This document shows positions 15,579 through 24,162 of a DNA stretch of 64,000 nucleotides, in pieces; position 1 is the first letter of the stretch, and each line of letters starts with the position of its first letter. The position numbers and the translations under genes are program-made. The notes under the pieces were generated by a model that searched no databases, was not told the origin of the DNA, and saw only the letters and a program-made list of their open reading frames with translations. The stretch comes from Acidimicrobiales bacterium (lineage in GTDB: Bacteria; Actinomycetota; Acidimicrobiia; Acidimicrobiales; Poriferisodalaceae). Location of the stretch: NCBI GenBank assembly GCA_041394185.1, contig JAWKIQ010000001.1, forward strand, positions 682,001 through 746,000. Reading direction: 5' to 3'.

Positions 15579-18310
15579 GCCAGCACATCACCACTGACGC
15601 GCGCAGCGAGGGCGGTCGGTCGACTTTCGATTACCACCTGCGCCCGACCCGACCCCAGATCGCTCTCATCTTGATGCTGCTGGGCCTTATCATCACGCTG
15701 GCCCTCGTCAACCTGAGGACTGGCCAGGAGGTCGAGACTCACACCGCAGCTCTCAACCGTCAGCTCCAGTTGGTCAGCGGCAACGTTGCATCGTTGCAGC
15801 GAGAGGTCCTGAACCACGCGATAAAGGTCCACGAGTTCGTCGATTCCGAGGCCGACATCGAAGAGGTCGAGCTCAGCAGGGCCCTGGTAGAGCGTCAGCT
15901 GAGGGTGATCGAGAGCGAGGCGATCGACGACGAGCTGTTCCAGTTGAGGTTCGTGGCAGTGGTCGACAGCATCGCCGCCCTCGACGTGCTGGTCGCCGAG
16001 GCCCCATCTCCCGAGCGGTCCGAGCACCAAGAACGGGTCAACGACCAGATCGACCAAACGGTCGGCAACGTGATGCGCCTCTTCGACCTGACCGAGAGCG
16101 AGAACTTCGTTCTAGTTCACCAGCTCGAGAACACCATGGATATGTGGCGCCAGGTCCAGTGGTTCTCGTCTGTGGTGATGAGCCTCCTGGTCGTGATGCT
16201 GATCATCTCGGTCAGGCGAATGCTGGTTGCCAACTATCGCTCGGCCAAGGCCAGCCTCGACGATCAGAACCATCGATACGAGCAGATGAGGGAGGCCTCG
16301 CTGAGGCTCGAGAGCCGATACCGCGAGGTCGTCGACGACGTGGGCGAGGTCGTGTGGCGTTGCGACGGCAGGGGACGCTTCTCGTTGTTGAACCAGGCCT
16401 GGGTTCACCTGACAGGCGACGTTCACCGCCATGCGCTCGGCCGTTCGGTGCTGGCTTCGTTCCACCCCGACGATCACGACCGCATCGAACAAGCCATGAT
16501 GACAGCGATGGCGACCTCGTCGAACCAGGTCGTCGAGCGAGCCCGTCTGTTGCGCGTCGACGGTGGCGAGCTGACCGTGGTGGTGAGTGCCAGGGGCAGC
16601 GAAGACGAGAACGGCCGAAGCTACGTGGCCGGAACCATCAGCGACGTGTCCGATCGGGTCAGGGCCGAGGCCATCAACAAGATCCAGAACGAGGCGTTGG
16701 CGATGATCGTCAGGGGCATCCCTGTCGATCAGGTATTGGGGCATCTCGAGTTCAGCATCGCCAACTTCGCAAAGGACACCCAGTTCCGGTTCGTCAGGTC
16801 GAGACGAGACCTGTCCGATCTGGCAGACGGTTCAGTCGATCTGTCCCCGGAGCTGCAAGACGACCTTTTCTTGGCTTTGGAGTGGCGGTTCGCAGACCAT
16901 GCAGCGCCGGTCGCCGACCTCGACTCGCTCACCGAGATGGCCGGAAGGCTGGCGGTGATGGCCGTCGAGCGTCATGCGAACGCGGTGAAGCTGTACCACG
17001 ACGCCACCCACGACGAGCTGACGGGCCTGCCGAACCGTGTGGCCTTCATCGACCGCCTGGAAGCGGCCCTGAGCCGTGCAACCCAGACGGCCGAGCCCGC
17101 TGCGGTGCTCGTGGTCGACCTCGACAGGTTCAAGGTGGTCAACGAGAGCCTGGGCCACTCGGCCGGCGACCGTCTGATCTGCGCGGTAGCGAGGCGTCTC
17201 GCTGCGCGCCTGCGGGCCAGCGACATGATCGCTCGCCTCGGCGGCGATGAGTTCGTCATCTTGCTCGAAGACACAGATATCGAGCGTGCAGAACTGGTCG
17301 CCGACCGGATTCTGGAGGCGCTGGGCCACCCGATTCAACTGGGCGTCGCCACCGCCCGCGTATCTGCCAGCGTCGGTATGGCCGTGCCGCAGCCAGGCTC
17401 GACGTTCGAGGACCTGCTGAAGTGGGCCGACATCGCGATGTATCGGGCCAAGAGGGCCGGCGGCGGCCGATGGGTCATGTTCGACGAGAAGCTCCGCAGC
17501 TGGGCCGAGCAGCGCCACGACACCGAGGTGGCCTTGCAGGGCGCGGCAGGCCGGGGCGAGCTCGAGCTGTGGTTCCAACCGGTCGTTTCGCTGGGCGACC
17601 CCACAGCCCCAAAGAGCTTCGAGGCTCTGCTTCGCTGGCGCAGGCCTGGCGTGGGCCTGGTGCCACCGTCTGACTTCGTCAGCGTGGCCGAGGAATCCGA
17701 CCTGGTGTTCGAGCTCGGCGACTGGGTCATCGCCGAGGGCGCGAGGCGCCTTGCGCATTGGCAGAAACTCGACGAGCGGGTGCGGGTCAGCGTCAACGTT
17801 TCGGGCCGCGAACTGGTCGAACCGGGCTTTGCCGATCGGGTCCGCGCCGCCATCGACAATGCGGGTGCTGTGGCTTCGGGCCTGACGCTGGAGGTCACCG
17901 AAGGCGTTCTGATCGAGGATGCCAGCGTTGTGTCGGACCAACTGCAGGCCCTGCAACGCTTCGGCGTCAAGATCGCCATCGACGACTTCGGTACCGGGTA
18001 CTCGTCGCTGCGATACCTGAGGCATCTGCCGGTCGACGTGTTGAAGATCGACCGGGCGTTTGTCAGCTCGGGCGGAGGCGACGAGCTGACCGATCCGACG
18101 ATCGTGTCATCGGTGACCAAGCTGGGTCACGAGTTGGGCCTCTATGTCGTGGCCGAAGGCGTCGAGACCTCGACGCAACTGGAGGCCCTGATGGGGTTTG
18201 GCGTCGACCTGGGCCAGGGTTTCCTGTTCAGCCAGCCGGTGCAGGTCGAGGTGGCAGAACAGATGCTGCTGAACGGCCTCGACTCGACCAAAGCTGACCT
18301 TCGGCCCTGA
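15575..18310 (+). CDS. Membrane PAS-GGDEF-EAL cyclic-di-GMP protein
   Basis: A 911-residue signalling protein. One transmembrane helix near residues 28-48 and a second near 200-220 flank a helical extracytoplasmic region. A coiled linker is followed by a PAS domain (about 250-370), a GGDEF domain (about 490-650) and an EAL domain (about 660-900). The cyclase motif GGDEF is intact, with an RASD inhibitory I-site just upstream. The EAL domain keeps FEALLRW, NVSGREL, EVTEGVLIED, DDFGTGYSSLR, LKIDR and VVAEGVET, so all metal and catalytic positions look intact. Both synthesis and breakdown of c-di-GMP are possible. The GTG start was chosen for its overlap with the lipoprotein stop. Confidence 0.92.
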   Translation: MSQHITTDARSEGGRSTFDYHLRPTRPQIALILMLLGLIITLALVNLRTGQEVETHTAALNRQLQLVSGNVASLQREVLNHAIKVHEFVDSEADIEEVELSRALVERQLRVIESEAIDDELFQLRFVAVVDSIAALDVLVAEAPSPERSEHQERVNDQIDQTVGNVMRLFDLTESENFVLVHQLENTMDMWRQVQWFSSVVMSLLVVMLIISVRRMLVANYRSAKASLDDQNHRYEQMREASLRLESRYREVVDDVGEVVWRCDGRGRFSLLNQAWVHLTGDVHRHALGRSVLASFHPDDHDRIEQAMMTAMATSSNQVVERARLLRVDGGELTVVVSARGSEDENGRSYVAGTISDVSDRVRAEAINKIQNEALAMIVRGIPVDQVLGHLEFSIANFAKDTQFRFVRSRRDLSDLADGSVDLSPELQDDLFLALEWRFADHAAPVADLDSLTEMAGRLAVMAVERHANAVKLYHDATHDELTGLPNRVAFIDRLEAALSRATQTAEPAAVLVVDLDRFKVVNESLGHSAGDRLICAVARRLAARLRASDMIARLGGDEFVILLEDTDIERAELVADRILEALGHPIQLGVATARVSASVGMAVPQPGSTFEDLLKWADIAMYRAKRAGGGRWVMFDEKLRSWAEQRHDTEVALQGAAGRGELELWFQPVVSLGDPTAPKSFEALLRWRRPGVGLVPPSDFVSVAEESDLVFELGDWVIAEGARRLAHWQKLDERVRVSVNVSGRELVEPGFADRVRAAIDNAGAVASGLTLEVTEGVLIEDASVVSDQLQALQRFGVKIAIDDFGTGYSSLRYLRHLPVDVLKIDRAFVSSGGGDELTDPTIVSSVTKLGHELGLYVVAEGVETSTQLEALMGFGVDLGQGFLFSQPVQVEVAEQMLLNGLDSTKADLRP

Positions 18311-18392
18311 CACCGGCCAGCCCGAGCTGCGATGCTCGCACTGACCGGCTAGGTGCCTTAAGGGTCGAGGCGCCTGCCGTGTGGAGGTGCAC

Positions 18393-19853
18393 ATGGCCAG
18401 GGTCGTCGTACTAGGGGCCGGAGTCGCCGGGCACACCGCAGCATTGCATCTGAAGCGGATGCTGGGGTCACAACACGACGTGATCGTGGTTTCGCCCAAC
18501 AGCCGATGGAACTGGATTCCCTCGAACATCTGGGTCGGCGTCGACAAGATGAAGGCCAAGGACGTGGTGTTCGCACTCGAGCCGGTCTATCGGCGCAAAG
18601 GAATCGAGTTCCATCAGGCCAAAGCGGTGGCGGTCTGGCCAGCAGGCTCGGAACGCATCGCTGCACCACACGTCGACATCGCCTACACCGCAAGTGATCA
18701 CCGCGGGCAGAGCGCCCAGGTGGCCTACGACTTTCTCGTCATTGCCACCGGCCCGCAGTTGCGCTTCGACCTGACTCCGGGTCTGGGCCCCGACCACAAC
18801 TCGGTGTCGGTGTGCAGCGCAGACCACGCAACCCAGGCCGCAACGAAGCTGTCGGCGACGATCAAGCGGATGAAGCAGGGTCAGCCGCAGACGCTGGTGG
18901 TCGGCATGGGCCACGGTGCGTGCACCTGTGAGGGAGCCGCGTTCGAGTACGTCTTCAACGTCGACCACGTGCTGCGCGAGAACGGGGTGCGCGAGTTGGC
19001 CGACGTTGTCTATCTGACCAACGAGCACGAACTCGGCGACTTTGGGGTGGGCGGGATGGTGTTCGAGAAGCAAGGCCAGACGCTGACCAGCGAGGATTGG
19101 ATGAAGAGCCTGTTCCACGAGCGCGGAATCAGGGTGATTCACCAGGCACATGTCACCTCGGTCGAACCCGGCGTCGTCAACTATGAGCAGATCGACGGCA
19201 CCGTCGACTCGCAGCCATTCGACTTCGCGATGCTGCTGCCGCCATTTCGAGGGGTCACCATGAGCGCCTTCGGTCGCGACGGCTCCGACATCACCGCGGA
19301 GATGTTTGCGCCCAATGGCTTCGTGCGCGTCGATGCCGACTATTCGAACAAACCCTACGAACAATGGTCGGCACGCGATTGGCCGAACACCTACGAAAGC
19401 CCGGGCTTCCCGAATGTGTTCGGGGTAGGCATCGCCTTCGCTCCTCCCCACGCCATATCCAGGCCATACACCACACCAAGCGGCGCGCCGGTGGCGCCTG
19501 CGCCACCTCGCACTGGCATGCCCTCGGGTGTGCAGGGTCACACGGTCGCCAAGACCATCGCCGATCGCATCCACAAATCCGACCCGTCGGCCGCCGCCCA
19601 CACCGCGTCGATGGCCAAGATGGGCGCGGCGTGTATCGCCTCCATCGGCGCCGGGTTGAGGCACGGAGCCGCGGCAACCATCACGATGACCCCCATCGTC
19701 CCCGACACCGAACGCTTCGGAGCCACAGGTCGAGACGCCAAATCGACATTCGGCGAAGTGGGGCTGGCCGGCCACTGGCTCAAGCGGCTGCTTCACACCA
19801 TGTTCATCTACAAGGCCAAGGCCCGTCCGGGCTGGTGGCTGATCCCGGAGTGA
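18393..19853 (+). CDS. Sulfide:quinone oxidoreductase-like FAD flavoprotein
   Basis: A 486-residue FAD/NAD-linked flavoprotein. It begins with a dinucleotide-binding GAGVAGHTAAL motif and has the SQR-like blocks FLVIATGPQLRFDL, GMGHGACTCEGAAFEYVFN and MLLPPFRGV. The C-terminus carries the membrane-associated segment typical of sulfide:quinone reductases (HWLKRLLHTMFIYKAKARPG). ATG 18393 is preferred over an in-frame GTG at 18381 because GGAGG lies 5 bases before it. It probably feeds electrons from sulfide or another thiol or persulfide donor to quinone at the inner face of the membrane; the exact substrate is uncertain. A 51-codon gene follows 4 bases later. Confidence 0.82.
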   Translation: MARVVVLGAGVAGHTAALHLKRMLGSQHDVIVVSPNSRWNWIPSNIWVGVDKMKAKDVVFALEPVYRRKGIEFHQAKAVAVWPAGSERIAAPHVDIAYTASDHRGQSAQVAYDFLVIATGPQLRFDLTPGLGPDHNSVSVCSADHATQAATKLSATIKRMKQGQPQTLVVGMGHGACTCEGAAFEYVFNVDHVLRENGVRELADVVYLTNEHELGDFGVGGMVFEKQGQTLTSEDWMKSLFHERGIRVIHQAHVTSVEPGVVNYEQIDGTVDSQPFDFAMLLPPFRGVTMSAFGRDGSDITAEMFAPNGFVRVDADYSNKPYEQWSARDWPNTYESPGFPNVFGVGIAFAPPHAISRPYTTPSGAPVAPAPPRTGMPSGVQGHTVAKTIADRIHKSDPSAAAHTASMAKMGAACIASIGAGLRHGAAATITMTPIVPDTERFGATGRDAKSTFGEVGLAGHWLKRLLHTMFIYKAKARPGWWLIPE

Positions 19854-19857
19854 GTCG

Positions 19858-20013
19858 ATGGATCGTGCAACCGACGAATACAACGCTTCGATCGAGGCGA
19901 CGGCGCTGCCAACAGATCGCGAGTTCGACCGTCGGCGGAACCTGGTCGTGCAGGCGTGGCGGTTCGTGGTGTTGAACCTGAAGATCCTCAGGCTCAGCCG
20001 TCAGAAGCACTGA
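19858..20013 (+). CDS. Small hypothetical protein downstream of the SQR-like gene
   Basis: A 51-codon reading frame (ATG at 19858, stop TGA at 20011) starts 4 bases after the flavoprotein stop with GGAG upstream at reasonable spacing. The product is acidic at the N-terminus (MDRATDEYNASIEA) and basic and hydrophobic at the C-terminus (VVLNLKILRLSRQKH), like a small amphipathic membrane-associated peptide. It overlaps the convergent VOC gene by 20 bases. It might be a small subunit or anchor for the flavoprotein. Confidence 0.5.
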   Translation: MDRATDEYNASIEATALPTDREFDRRRNLVVQAWRFVVLNLKILRLSRQKH

Positions 20014-20698
20014 CCGCCACGGGCGGCTTCGAATACTCGGTGGGGGCCGATATGACGTCGTCTGGAACGGCCAGGGTTCGCAGGTAGCGCTCGAGGGGCA
20101 TACCTGTCGGGTGCGGTTTGTCTGGGTCGTACTGGGGCTGGGCGACCGACCCGCCTTGGCCCTCGAAGGCCGCCGGATTCACGAAGCGATCCAGCTCGGC
20201 GGGCGAGATGCCGGCGAGTTCGACAACCTCGGGGTCGATCCAGGCTCTGTGGTCGATGGCTTCACTGGATGTCGCTATCTCGAGGACCAGTCCCTCGAGA
20301 CCGGCGAAGTACATCGACTTGCACATGCCGTGGTCGATCGGTCCGTAGATGTTGATACCACTCGACCGGACGCGATCGCGAAGCGTCAACAGGTCGTCGT
20401 CGGTGTCGACGTTGAAGGCCACGTGCTGCATGGTCCCGCCCGCCGATGGGCCACCGGCCCAACCGGCGTGGCTGACCCCCGGTTGGGGTTCGATTTCGCC
20501 GATCTCTGCGGTCTGAACGAACGCCACATACGAATGATCGTTGAGCTTCATGAAGCCGTGCCACGCCCCGTCGACCCCGTGCATCCAGTACAACGCGACC
20601 AGCTCGGCACCCAGCACATCGCTGAAGTACTCGATCTGGGCCTTGATGTCGCTGGTGCAAATCGCCAGGTGGTGGATGCCGTTCACCTTCACGCTCAT
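19994..20698 (-). CDS. VOC-family (glyoxalase/dioxygenase fold) protein
   Basis: A 234-residue vicinal-oxygen-chelate metalloprotein. The N-terminal module has GIHHLAICTSDIKAQIEYFS with the first metal His, and the second module has GTMQHVAFNVDTDDDL with another metal His, then GLVLEIAT with the metal Glu. It ends with an extended Pro-rich tail. It could be a dioxygenase, isomerase or lyase; the sequence does not decide. The ATG at 20698 starts the canonical module; the open frame above it is non-homologous. It follows the CoA-transferase gene by 16 bases in the same direction. Confidence 0.82.
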   Translation of the reverse strand: MSVKVNGIHHLAICTSDIKAQIEYFSDVLGAELVALYWMHGVDGAWHGFMKLNDHSYVAFVQTAEIGEIEPQPGVSHAGWAGGPSAGGTMQHVAFNVDTDDDLLTLRDRVRSSGINIYGPIDHGMCKSMYFAGLEGLVLEIATSSEAIDHRAWIDPEVVELAGISPAELDRFVNPAAFEGQGGSVAQPQYDPDKPHPTGMPLERYLRTLAVPDDVISAPTEYSKPPVAVSASDG

Positions 20699-20714
20699 GA
20701 CCACGATTGTGGTG

Positions 20715-21935
20715 CTAGTCGGCCGGCCCGGCAACCACACCCGTGTCGTGGAGCTTGCCGACCTCGGCTCCGGACAGTCCGAGGATGTCGTGCAGTATCT
20801 CGTCTGTGTGTTCGCCCAACCTGGGCGCGGGCGCGGGCTTGGTGCGTTCGACACCCGAGAACGACAGCGGTGTGCCCGGTGCCAGGATGCGCCCCACGCC
20901 GGGCTGGTCGATCTTGGAGAACATCGGGTTTTCGATGCTGCAGCGCGGATCTTCGTTTACCAACTGCACGAAGGTCTGGTACGGGCCCCAGCAAACACCC
21001 TTCGAGTCGAAGATGTCGCGAAGCTCGTCGAGCGTGTGCCGCGAGATGAACGGGGCGATGAACGCCGAGATGGCGTCGCGGGCGTCCCAGCGGTCGCCCT
21101 CCTTGCTGAGGTCGACGCCCAGGGCCTGTTCGATTACCGGCAGGTGGTCGACGATCTCGGTGGCCTCGGCCAGGCTGCGCCACTGGCGCCCGCTGATGGC
21201 CACCACCATCACCCGGCGGCCATCGGCAGTGGCGAAATCTCGCCCGAACGCGCCGTACAGGTCGTTGCCAACCGGCACCCGGTCGCGTTTGGTCAGTTGG
21301 GCCTGGGCCATATAACCCAGGTTTGCGACCATCGCGAACGCCACGTCGGTCAGCGAGATCTTGGCCAGCTGACCCTGACCGGTGCGTTGCCGGTAGCGCT
21401 CGGCCGCCAGCAAACCCAGCGCGGCGGTGAAGCCGGTGGGAACGTCCCTCGCCGGGAGCACATGGTTGGTCGGCATCGTGGTGCCAGAGGGGCCGGTGGC
21501 CATGGCGAACCCAGACGACGGGTTCACGGTGTAGTCGACCGCCGTCGACTCATCGGGGTTGCCGATGATGTTCATGTAGATGAGGTCGTCGCGGTGCGAT
21601 CGCAGGGCGTCATAAGACAACCATCCGCTCTCGGGGAAGTTCGACAAGAAGATGCCGGCCTCGTCGCCCGGGGCGGTGATCAGCTCGACCACCAGCTCGC
21701 GGCCCTGCGCCGTGCGCAGGTCGACCTGTATGGAACGTTTTCCCTTGTTGAGACCGGCCCAGAACAGGCTGACCCCTTCGTCTGTGACCGGCCAGCGCTG
21801 ATAGTCGAGACCGCCGCCGATGGCGTCGAATCTGATGACATCGGCCCCCAACTGGGCCAACGTCATGCCCCCCAACGGCGCGGCGACGAAAGCCGAACCT
21901 TCGACGATGCGCAGACCTTCAAGCATGTTCGTCAT
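20715..21935 (-). CDS. mct: 2-methylfumaryl-CoA isomerase-like CaiB/BaiF CoA transferase
   Basis: A class III CoA transferase of about 406 residues. The N-terminal block LRIVEGSAFVAAPLGGMTLA, then FWAGLNKGKRSIQVDLR, DYTVNPSSGFAMATGP, LYGAFGRDF and GVCWGPYQT match closely what I remember of Chloroflexus Mct. That enzyme moves CoA between the C1 and C4 carboxyls of mesaconate in the 3-hydroxypropionate bicycle. The catalytic Asp is expected in LPARDVPTG. ATG 21935 is the likely start (21926 also possible); the frame is open to 21962. None of the other bicycle-specific enzymes is in this window, so the role may instead be mesaconate or methylfumarate assimilation. Confidence 0.78.
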   Translation of the reverse strand: MTNMLEGLRIVEGSAFVAAPLGGMTLAQLGADVIRFDAIGGGLDYQRWPVTDEGVSLFWAGLNKGKRSIQVDLRTAQGRELVVELITAPGDEAGIFLSNFPESGWLSYDALRSHRDDLIYMNIIGNPDESTAVDYTVNPSSGFAMATGPSGTTMPTNHVLPARDVPTGFTAALGLLAAERYRQRTGQGQLAKISLTDVAFAMVANLGYMAQAQLTKRDRVPVGNDLYGAFGRDFATADGRRVMVVAISGRQWRSLAEATEIVDHLPVIEQALGVDLSKEGDRWDARDAISAFIAPFISRHTLDELRDIFDSKGVCWGPYQTFVQLVNEDPRCSIENPMFSKIDQPGVGRILAPGTPLSFSGVERTKPAPAPRLGEHTDEILHDILGLSGAEVGKLHDTGVVAGPAD

Positions 21936-21960
21936 TGCATCGAGAGTATCGTCGGGCGAC

Positions 21961-22257
21961 ATGACGGCCTATGGAACCAGCCCTGCAGGTGACGCCAGGG
22001 TGGGCGTGGCCGACCTCGACGAGCCGGGTGTGCGCCTCACCAGCCTGGTCGCAGGGCCAGGCGGGTTCAGGCTGCAATTCGATGTCGACGACCCCGACCC
22101 TCAACGCAAGTTCTTCTTTCGCATAGTGGGGGTCGAGCCCCGGATGTGGGATGTCACGGGTCCTCAAGGCCTGTATTACGAGGTGACAACGTCGGCTCTG
22201 ACGGTTCGAATGCCCAAGGTCGCGGCAGTCGTCGAGTTCACCGAAGGGAGTTACTGA
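21961..22257 (+). CDS. Hypothetical protein upstream of dienelactone hydrolase
   Basis: A 98-residue protein of unknown function, starting 26 bases from the divergent mct start. It has no signal peptide and no motif I recognise; the sequence is beta-rich (VRLTSLVAGPGGFRLQFDVD, FFFRIVGVEPRMW). It ends 5 bases before the hydrolase start, so the two are probably co-transcribed. There is no clear Shine-Dalgarno, and a leaderless transcript is possible. Confidence 0.5.
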   Translation: MTAYGTSPAGDARVGVADLDEPGVRLTSLVAGPGGFRLQFDVDDPDPQRKFFFRIVGVEPRMWDVTGPQGLYYEVTTSALTVRMPKVAAVVEFTEGSY

Positions 22258-22262
22258 GGCCG

Positions 22263-23054
22263 ATGGATCCCCTCACCGACTTCTCAGCCGAGGAGATGAC
22301 CTTCGACGGCTCGGCCAAGCGGGTGTTCTGGGCCGGTGACGGACCAGCGGTGGTGGTCATGACCGAGATGCCCGGCATCACGCCCTCCGTTGCCGACTTT
22401 GCCCGGCGCCTGGTCCACAGAGGATTCTCCGTTGCGCTGCCGGACCTGTTCGGCGAGGCCGGGCGCGAACCGTCAGGCGGCTACATCGCAGGCTCGGTGA
22501 TCAAGGGGTGTGTCTCCAAGGAGTTCGTCGCATTTGCCACCCAGAAGACCTCGCCCGTGGTGCGGTGGGTCAGGCAACTGGCGGTCGAGGCCCATCGGCG
22601 CTGTGGTGGGACCGGCGTGGGCGTGGTCGGCATGTGCTTCACCGGAGGGTTCGCCCTGGCCGTCGCCGTAGAGCCCATCGTCGACGTGGCGGTGCTGAGC
22701 CAGCCCTCGCTTCCCCTGCCCCTGGGCGCCAAACGCCGCGCCGACCTGGGCCTGAACACTGCCGATCGCCAGGCCGTGGCAGCCCGGGCCGATGCCGGGC
22801 AGCTCTGTGCAATCGGCCTGCGGTTCACACAAGACCCGATGGTGCGGCCCGAGCGCTTCGAAGCCCTGCGCGAACTGCTGGGGGAGGCCTTCATCGGCGT
22901 CGAAATCGACAGCTCCAAGGGCAACCCCGATGGCTTCTCGGCCAAGGCCCACTCGGTGCTCACCGAGGAATACACCCAACACCGATCGCCAACCCACGAT
23001 GCCTACGAACTGGTGGTGCGCCACCTCAGCGAGCGTCTGGGTCAGGTCCCCTGA
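22263..23054 (+). CDS. Dienelactone hydrolase family protein
   Basis: An alpha/beta-hydrolase of 263 residues. The nucleophile elbow is GMCFTGG, with Cys as in true dienelactone hydrolases; AVVVMTEMPGITPSV is the oxyanion region near the N-terminus, and the catalytic Asp and His are expected in the last third (the HSVLTEEYTQHRSPTHDAYE region). These enzymes open lactones or other small esters in aromatic or organic acid breakdown. It shares a transcript with the upstream 98-residue gene. The last codons and stop lie inside a tandem repeat. Confidence 0.85.
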   Translation: MDPLTDFSAEEMTFDGSAKRVFWAGDGPAVVVMTEMPGITPSVADFARRLVHRGFSVALPDLFGEAGREPSGGYIAGSVIKGCVSKEFVAFATQKTSPVVRWVRQLAVEAHRRCGGTGVGVVGMCFTGGFALAVAVEPIVDVAVLSQPSLPLPLGAKRRADLGLNTADRQAVAARADAGQLCAIGLRFTQDPMVRPERFEALRELLGEAFIGVEIDSSKGNPDGFSAKAHSVLTEEYTQHRSPTHDAYELVVRHLSERLGQVP

Positions 23055-23139
23055 CGGTGCTGGTCGGGGTCAGGTCCCCTGACGGTGCTGGTCGGGGTCA
23101 GGTCACCTGACGGTGCTGGTCGGGGTCAGGTCCCCTGAC
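23041..23139. repeat. 28-bp tandem repeat, about 3.5 copies, with internal palindrome
   Basis: The word GTCCCCTGAC recurs at 23046, 23074, 23102 (as GTCACCTGAC) and 23130, exactly 28 bases apart. Each junction contains GGTCAGG-TCC-CCTGAC(C), a near-perfect inverted repeat that can fold as a short hairpin. The array covers the stop codon of the dienelactone hydrolase and the stop codon of the convergent gene, so it could act as a bidirectional terminator. The repeat resembles REP-type intergenic palindromes. Confidence 0.9.
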
Positions 23140-24130
23140 CGAACCTGCTGGCTATCTCGCGGCGCTCTGCGCACACCGTCTGGTACCCCGACACCACGTC
23201 GTTGCGGTAGTAGCGCCACGGCAGGGGAGTGGGCCGATCGGCGATGGCGCCGATGAGTCGTTCGACCAGCTCGGTCGTCGCAGGAGCCAGCGGGAACAGG
23301 GCAACCAAATAGGCGTTCAGCGCGAACAGATGCCTGGGCTCGACCGACCCGCCCACCGCATCCAGAAACGAGCTGGCAGCGGTTGCGACCTCGGCGTTGA
23401 CCTCGGGCCGGCTGAAGTAGGTCGAAGGGCGCACATCGTCGTCGGGGCTTCCGACGCCCGAACTGGGCGCGATGGCACGCTCCAGGTGGGCCATCGGAAG
23501 GGCCGCCCGTGCCGGCGAGTCCGCAGGAGCGTCGCGTTCGATCCAGCGGGCGAAGTCGAACATCAGCTCGTGGTTGCCGCCCCACTTGGCTGTCAGCGCC
23601 TGAAGCATGTCCGAGCACGCGTCGGGGCGGAAGGGATCCAGAGCGTGAGCCTTGTCGAAACGCGTGTGCAGTTCCTTCAGGCCCATCCCCAGGTCACGGG
23701 CGGTGATGACACGCGCCGCCCACGCCACCGGCGAGGATCGGTCGAAGTTGGTTGCCACCATCAACGACGACTCGGCCAGCTCGAGGCGGGTCACGAACTG
23801 CTCTTGAACCGCCGGGTCGATGTTGGCGTCATCCACATCACCACGGACCTTCCAGGCATCCCTGACCTGCAGCAACCCCATCATGGTCACCGAAAGTGTC
23901 GACGGGGCCGCCTCGGCCCAGTCGGCGAACGTGGTCACCTGGATCTGCGAAGCCTCGTCGGCCAACACCTGTTGCACCAACCATGCGTCGGAGCGAGAGG
24001 CGAAGAACTCGTCGAGATGTTGCCACCGGCCCTCGACGGCGCGGTCGTAGGCATCCCGGATGCCGTCGTCGGCAAGGCACAGATCGAAGCCCGGGGCGGC
24101 CGCGTCGTTGGATGGTCCGGTGAAACCCAT
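23126..24130 (-). CDS. Hypothetical helical protein
   Basis: A 334-residue soluble protein with no motif I can name confidently. It is rich in Ala, Leu and Trp helices (FADWAEAAPSTLSVTMMGL, SSPVAWAARVITARDLGMG, FDFARWIERDAPADSPARAA), giving the impression of TPR-like repeats similar to DUF4034-type proteins. Its last codons lie in the 28-bp repeat array. It lies 32 bases after the enoyl-CoA isomerase-like gene in the same direction. The ATG at 24130 is the only plausible start but lacks a good Shine-Dalgarno. Confidence 0.65.
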   Translation of the reverse strand: MGFTGPSNDAAAPGFDLCLADDGIRDAYDRAVEGRWQHLDEFFASRSDAWLVQQVLADEASQIQVTTFADWAEAAPSTLSVTMMGLLQVRDAWKVRGDVDDANIDPAVQEQFVTRLELAESSLMVATNFDRSSPVAWAARVITARDLGMGLKELHTRFDKAHALDPFRPDACSDMLQALTAKWGGNHELMFDFARWIERDAPADSPARAALPMAHLERAIAPSSGVGSPDDDVRPSTYFSRPEVNAEVATAASSFLDAVGGSVEPRHLFALNAYLVALFPLAPATTELVERLIGAIADRPTPLPWRYYRNDVVSGYQTVCAERREIASRFGQGT

Positions 24131-24162
24131 ATGGCCAAAACGTCGGCGACGGGTGCTTGGTC

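Noticed and set aside
23041..23139. Possible CRISPR array
   Set aside because: Repeats are directly adjacent 28-bp units without unique spacers, and no cas genes are near.
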